Assembly: GCA_964514285.1 (NCBI GenBank)
Contig: CAZEQC010000038.1
Location: forward strand, 1-34,053
DNA length: 34,053 bases
From: SKLM01 sp964514285
GTDB taxonomy: Bacteria; Chloroflexota; Anaerolineae; B4-G1
Direction: 5' to 3'
Shown: piece after piece, positions 30,769 to 34,053 of the stretch
How the letters are laid out: each line of letters starts with the position of its first letter
Numbering within the stretch: the first letter of the stretch is position 1
Notes under the pieces: generated by a model
Database searches by the model: none
What the model saw: the letters and a program-made list of their open reading frames with translations, nothing else
What the model was told of the DNA's origin: nothing
Program-made: the position numbers and the translations under genes

Positions 30769-32616
30769 TCAGACCGCGCGGAAGGTGGCGCGGAGCGTGG
30801 GCAGGTCGACGGCCACGACCTGGACCGTCACGGGGTCATTCAGAGAACAGCCGCGCGGCAGGTGGACCGCCGGCTCCAGCTCCAGCTCTGGGATCATGAT
30901 CTTGCCTCGTCCATCCCATCGGTCGACCAACACGCCGTCGCCCCGCCACTGGGGGTTCTGGAGGAGATAGACGAGGGTCCAGTGCTCCTGCGCCAGGCGC
31001 TGGGCGTAGCTGACGTCCCCTGCCACGGCCTGCGCCGCGCCGATCCGCTCCATCAGCTCCTGAGTGTCCAGCAGTTCCTCACCGCGCAGGTGGGCGCGCA
31101 GCTGCTGATGGACCACCAGGTCGAGATAGCGGCGGAGGGGGCTGGTGGCCTGGACGTAGCGGTCGAGCCCCAACCCGGCGTGGCGGCCGGGGCTGCTGCT
31201 GTACTCGCTGCGGCTCATATGGCGACGCAGCTCGAACATGCCGGCCAGGTCGTCGGGCCGCTCGTCAGTGTCCGGTGGGACCTGGGTGGCGTAGGGGAGG
31301 GGTATCTCCTCATCGGCGGCGAAACCGGCCGTCGCCTCCCCGGCCATGAGCATCGCCTCGCGCACCAGGGCGCGGCTTCGCAACGGGGGCAGAGGATCGA
31401 TGACCACCTGCCCGTCGACGACGCGCACTTTTACCTCCGGGAGGTCGATGCGCACGGCACCGTTCTCGTAGCGCCGGGCCTGGGACTGCTGGGCCAGCCG
31501 GTGAAGGTCGCTCAACGGCGGCTCGTCCAGGCGCTGCTCGGCCTGATCATAGGTCAACCGCGTGACGCGCACGTAGCTGGGCACGACCTCCATGCCGGTG
31601 ACCTCGGCGCCCTCGCCCAGGTCGAGGGCGAAGGAGAGGGCGGGGGAGACCTCCGAGAGGCCCATGCCCAGCCGTCGGGCCGCCTGCGGCGGCAGCATGG
31701 GCACCTTGCCGTCGGGGAGGTAGAGGGTGGATCCTCGCGCGCGGGCCTCCAGGTCGACCGGGCTGTCCGGCGGGACCAAGGCGGCGATGTCGGCCACGTG
31801 AACCCAGAGCCGTCGGTGCTCGCCGTTGGCCTCCAGGCTGATGGCGTCGTCGGGGTCGGTGCTGCCCTCGTCGTCGATAGCGAAGGCGGGCAGGTGGGTG
31901 AGGTCGACGCGCTCCTCCTCCGGGAGGGAAGGGAGCGCCAGCGAGGGCGGGGTGGTATCGAGCCCCAGGCGCTCCGGGTAGGGGACGTCGGTGTGGTCCC
32001 AGGCGCCCAGCTCCAGCAGCAGCGCGTGGGCGTTCTCCGGCGTCTCGGCGCGGCCGAGCTCGTCGAGCACACGACTATGATCCGTCCGACCCAGGGCCAG
32101 CATCTCCACGTCGGTCAGGTAGCGCTCGTCCTCGTCGGGGACAAACTCGCCAGCTTTGGCGCGCTCCAGAAAGGCCTCCCAGGCCCGGCGCTCGGCGGCG
32201 CGGGCCTCGCGATCGGCCCTCTCCTGGGCCACGGCGTCCACCCCCCGGACCACCACCTCCTGCGGCGTCCCCTCGAAGTAAAGACCGTCGACCACCCACT
32301 GCCAGGCGGCCCAGGCGGTGGCAGGTGTGTAGGCGCCGTAGGCGAGGTCGGCCAGCTCCGCCAAGGTGGTGCTGCTCCCGGCGAGGAGCTCCCAGGCCGT
32401 TTTCATCTCCCCCTCCTGCGGCGCGAGCTGATCGAGGCTCTCCAGCGGCCCGGGATGGAGGAGGTCGACGTCCTTGGGCCGGACGCGGACCGTCTCCCCA
32501 TTGGGGAGGACGATGGTGAACTTCTTGCGGCTGAGAGAAGCGACGCGGGCCGGGTCGTGCTTATAGAGGACGAGACTCCCCTTCCGGAATGGACTGCGCT
32601 CTACCTTGGTTGGCAC
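30769..32616 (-). CDS. RNase II/RNase R family 3'-5' exoribonuclease
   Basis: About 615 residues. The RNB catalytic core is clear: DDEGSTDPDDA (about 248-258) supplies the metal-binding aspartates, followed by LWVHVADIAALVPPDSPVDLEARARGSTLYLP and the late YVQATSPLRRYLDLVVHQQL. These enzymes degrade RNA processively from the 3' end. The N-terminus (about 200 residues) has an SH3/cold-shock-like start (GSLVLYKHDPARV) and a helical region similar to the cyanobacterial/plastid RNase II type rather than the E. coli type. The C-terminal S1-like part is short. The GTG start is favoured because GGAGG lies five bases ahead; an ATG at 32631 would place that site inside the gene. Confidence 0.9.
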   Translation of the reverse strand: MPTKVERSPFRKGSLVLYKHDPARVASLSRKKFTIVLPNGETVRVRPKDVDLLHPGPLESLDQLAPQEGEMKTAWELLAGSSTTLAELADLAYGAYTPATAWAAWQWVVDGLYFEGTPQEVVVRGVDAVAQERADREARAAERRAWEAFLERAKAGEFVPDEDERYLTDVEMLALGRTDHSRVLDELGRAETPENAHALLLELGAWDHTDVPYPERLGLDTTPPSLALPSLPEEERVDLTHLPAFAIDDEGSTDPDDAISLEANGEHRRLWVHVADIAALVPPDSPVDLEARARGSTLYLPDGKVPMLPPQAARRLGMGLSEVSPALSFALDLGEGAEVTGMEVVPSYVRVTRLTYDQAEQRLDEPPLSDLHRLAQQSQARRYENGAVRIDLPEVKVRVVDGQVVIDPLPPLRSRALVREAMLMAGEATAGFAADEEIPLPYATQVPPDTDERPDDLAGMFELRRHMSRSEYSSSPGRHAGLGLDRYVQATSPLRRYLDLVVHQQLRAHLRGEELLDTQELMERIGAAQAVAGDVSYAQRLAQEHWTLVYLLQNPQWRGDGVLVDRWDGRGKIMIPELELEPAVHLPRGCSLNDPVTVQVVAVDLPTLRATFRAV

Positions 32617-33082
32617 GGTTGCCTCCAGCATCTACGGCGGGACTTTGGCGCGTTGGTCGATTGAAAGCGGCAGGGGAATGCTAGCATGGGATGGGGAGAC
32701 GGGCAAATGCTCGGGGCTGTTAAGAGCAGGCACAAACCCCAGGCGCATAGCTTACAAAAAATGGCAAGTTACTGCCATGCAAATTCTGTGCACGCGATGG
32801 CAAGGCGATCGCACGCACGTGCTGTACGTTCGCGCCCCATCTTGGAGGTTGTTCCTGCTGTCGACACAGGGGCGCAGCCCCCCTGCGGGCTACGATCAGA
32901 CTCGTTTTGCAGCTCGCCAAGGGCTATACGGCCCATCACAGCCTGGTCTCGTGACTAGGTCAAAGACTGGTCACCGGTCTGGGTTGCGACCTGTTCGAGT
33001 GGCTGATGCGCTGGAGAGCCGTCTGATATACACTGGGAGTCGGACCGAACGGGAACCACTGAACAAGCAAGAGGAGCCACAG
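32617..33082. other. Divergent intergenic region between RNase gene and glycine-zipper gene
   Basis: No gene is seen. A small CGCAG/CTGCG hairpin occurs in the C-rich patch around 32870-32890. TGATATACA at about 33025-33033 could be an extended -10 element for the gene at 33083, without a good -35. One GGCGATCGC octamer-like site lies at about 32806. Base composition is more balanced than in the coding regions. Confidence 0.4.
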
Positions 33083-33295
33083 ATGAAACAGGTTGAGCGC
33101 AGTAAGGACGAGTCTCGGGATACCACGTATTATGCGGGGGCAGGGATAGCCATCGGGGCCGCCGTTGGCATGATCTTTGGCCTGCTGCTCTTCGAGAACC
33201 TGGCGATGGGTTCCGCCATCGGCGCTGGGGTGGGCCTGGTGATAGGCGCGGTGATAGATGCGCAGATGAGTGACGGGGCAGATCCAAGCGCATGA
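33083..33295 (+). CDS. Small glycine-zipper membrane protein
   Basis: A 70-residue protein. The start ATG follows GAGGAG at about seven bases; the long frame upstream lacks any signal and is not used. A charged head (MKQVERSKDESRDTTYY) precedes a hydrophobic, Gly/Ala-rich stretch (AGAGIAIGAAVGMIFGLLLF, then MGSAIGAGVGLVIGAVIDA) with repeated GxxxG-type spacing, forming two helices that probably pack tightly in the membrane. Many bacteria have such uncharacterised glycine-zipper proteins. It is a single-gene unit upstream of the argG leader. Function is unknown. Confidence 0.72.
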   Translation: MKQVERSKDESRDTTYYAGAGIAIGAAVGMIFGLLLFENLAMGSAIGAGVGLVIGAVIDAQMSDGADPSA

Positions 33296-33363
33296 TCGGC
33301 ACAATCGCACACGTCACCTTGCGGGAAAGGGGAACTGAGTGAGCAGAAGGCTGGAAGGCGAGC

Positions 33364-33392
33364 TTGACAGATGTCGGATGGTGGTGTAGACT
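33364..33392 (+). promoter_or_regulatory. Promoter of the argG leader
   Basis: A perfect TTGACA (33364-33369), 17 bases, then TAGACT (33387-33392). Predicted start near 33399, which begins the structured leader. Transcript length to the argG ATG would be about 267 bases. Confidence 0.8.
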
Positions 33393-33397
33393 AGGGT

Positions 33398-33450
33398 GCA
33401 GTAGTGAACCAGTCTTCAAATCGCTAGACGGTTAGCAGTAGTCAACCAGT
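33398..33450 (+). repeat. Two 16-base direct repeats in the argG leader
   Basis: GCAGTAGTGAACCAGT (33398-33413) and GCAGTAGTCAACCAGT (33435-33450) differ at one base and are spaced 37 bases apart. They start exactly at the predicted transcript start. They could be a regulator-binding site or part of the RNA fold. Confidence 0.75.
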
Positions 33451-33551
33451 TATGCCAACTGACAGTAGACTTGTTGTGAGCAAGCGACGAACCCGAGGAG
33501 AGCCAGTCCACCCGTCTGGGTAGGCTTGTCTCGGGCGTCTAGCCTGATAGC

Positions 33552-33588
33552 AAGAGCCAGTCTCCAGACGGAGACTGGCTCTTTTTTT
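33552..33588 (+). terminator. Strong intrinsic terminator 77 bases upstream of argG
   Basis: A 14-bp perfect stem (33552-33565 and 33570-33583) with loop AGAC, then seven T (33582-33588). Its 3' strand contains GACTGG, which could also pair with CCAGTC at 33409 or 33502, giving possible alternative folds. It lies after the argG leader promoter, so it must be passed for argG expression from that promoter. Confidence 0.9.
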
Positions 33589-33590
33589 GT

Positions 33591-33635
33591 GCGCGATGGA
33601 TCGACATCGCGCTTTTCGTTTGTCATAGCAAACGA
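33591..33635 (+). repeat. Two further hairpins between terminator and argG
   Basis: GCGCGATG/CATCGCGC with loop GATCGA (33591-33612) is followed by TTTT, resembling a second weak terminator. TCGTTTG/CAAACGA with a six-base loop (33616-33635) comes next. Both stems are perfect. They lie 31 to 75 bases before the argG ATG. Confidence 0.8.
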
Positions 33636-33665
33636 TGGACACGATCAAGAAGGAGGTATGCTTCA

Positions 33666-34053
33666 ATGAGTAGCACGTACAACAAAGTGGTTCTGGCCTA
33701 TTCCGGCGGGCTCGATACGTCCGTCATCCTGGCCTGGCTGAAGGAGAACTACGGCTGCGAGGTGGTCACGTTCACGGCCGACCTCGGCCAGGGCGCCGAC
33801 GAGCTGGAGGGGCTGGAGGAGAAGGCGCTGGCCAGCGGGGCCAGCAAGGCGTACATCGTCGACCTGCGGGATGAGTTCCTCACCGACTACGCCTTCCCCA
33901 CTATGCAGTCCGGCGCCATCTACGAGCACCTCTACCTGCTGGGCACGTCGTTCGCCCGCCCGGTGACGGCGAAGAAACTGGTGGAGATCGCCGAGATCGA
34001 GGAGGCCGACGCCGTCTCCCACGGCTGCACCGGCAAGGGGAACGACCAGGTGC
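33666..34053 (+). CDS. argG: Argininosuccinate synthase, 5' part (runs off the window)
   Basis: The first 129 codons of ArgG, cut by the right edge. It begins MSSTYNKVVLAYSGGLDTSV; the SGGLDTS motif is the ATP pyrophosphatase P-loop. VVTFTADLGQG follows, then the segment with MQSGAIYEHLYLLGTSFARP and VSHGCTGKGNDQV, conserved in the family. The enzyme joins citrulline and aspartate using ATP in arginine synthesis. AAGGAGG (33651-33657) lies nine bases before the ATG at 33666. An ATG at 33659 within that site reads only three codons before TGA and is not the start. Expression probably depends on the structured leader upstream. Confidence 0.96.
   Translation, partial: MSSTYNKVVLAYSGGLDTSVILAWLKENYGCEVVTFTADLGQGADELEGLEEKALASGASKAYIVDLRDEFLTDYAFPTMQSGAIYEHLYLLGTSFARPVTAKKLVEIAEIEEADAVSHGCTGKGNDQV

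Larger units (their letters stand above)
33399..33635 (+). ncRNA. Structured leader RNA of argG, candidate attenuator or riboswitch
   Basis: A long-range helix joins 33420-33430 (ATC GCTAGACG) with 33536-33548 (CGTCTAGC, two bulged bases, GAT). It encloses a hairpin at 33447-33461 (CAGTT/AACTG), one at 33470-33484 (CTTG/CAAG) and a longer stem at 33492-33535 (CCCGAG/CTCGGG with inner AGCC/GGCT and ACCC/GGGT). The last stem abuts the closing helix directly. The terminator at 33552-33588 and two more hairpins come next. This is the layout of a junction-type regulatory RNA. No T-box consensus is present. The ligand is unknown; arginine or citrulline pathway control is a guess. Confidence 0.55.

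Noticed and set aside
32606..33082. Long upstream extension of the glycine-zipper gene
   Set aside because: It lacks hydrophobic, domain or codon logic and overlaps the RNase gene start; the internal ATG at 33083 has a ribosome binding site.
33296..33665. T-box leader for argG
   Set aside because: A terminator is present, but the conserved T-box core (GGTGG-ACCGCG type) and a specifier-loop layout were not found.
33659..33670. Three-codon leader peptide (ATG CTT CAA TGA) overlapping the argG start
   Set aside because: The ATG lies only about two bases from the ribosome binding site, too close for initiation.

Overview
The window looks like a chromosomal segment of a GC-rich bacterium of the phylum Chloroflexota, probably near Anaerolineae. 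The evidence is indirect. Lipoproteins carry Pro/Thr-rich or Val/Thr-rich linkers after the lipid-anchoring cysteine. A secreted protein ends in a YLPL-type tail. TTG and GTG starts are common. L28 and L32 are of the cysteine-bearing type. No rRNA, tRNA, CRISPR array or complete insertion sequence was found.

Layout. 1-1689: an accessory, visibly more AT-rich stretch with a small ribbon-helix-helix protein, an antisense perfect-consensus promoter, two tiny membrane proteins on the minus strand and a 100-bp inverted-repeat element. 1690-4892 (+): a secreted three-repeat protein and a Tat-exported lipoprotein amidohydrolase. 5033-10916 (-): cyclic-2,3-diphosphoglycerate-synthetase-like GTP/ATP-binding protein, a small membrane protein, tatC, tatB-like, nusB, an Asp23 protein, fabG, fabD and rpmF. 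11144-17797 (-): a tightly packed cluster running Asp23, FakA-like kinase, DegV/FakB-like, recG, coaD and a coiled-coil protein. 18151-21506 (+): rpmB, lon and a single-domain response regulator. 21716-22516 (-): CPBP membrane protease. 22973-27175 (+): peptide-type ABC importer (binding protein plus two permeases, no ATPases). 27667-30548: a three-GAF histidine kinase and a NarL-type regulator, convergent, with interlocked stop codons. 30769-32616 (-): RNase II/R-family exonuclease. 33083-34053 (+): a glycine-zipper protein and the 5' end of argG.

How the genes fit together. DegV (fatty-acid carrier), the FakA-like kinase, FabD, FabG and CoaD all belong to acyl-chain or CoA metabolism and sit among ribosome and recombination genes, as in many bacterial housekeeping clusters. 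The Tat genes lie about 2 kb from a gene whose product has a twin-arginine signal. The kinase and regulator form a likely two-component pair with separate promoters facing each other.

The most interesting non-coding signals are three. First, a structured leader ahead of argG has a near-consensus promoter, a closing long-range helix around three internal hairpins, then a 14-bp terminator and two further hairpins. Second, a dispersed intergenic hairpin family has a TGGC/TGAC loop and a GAGC-type tail, with a back-to-back pair and an 18-bp tandem extension. Third, a strong promoter points antisense into the ribbon-helix-helix gene. All functional claims for these are inference from sequence alone.
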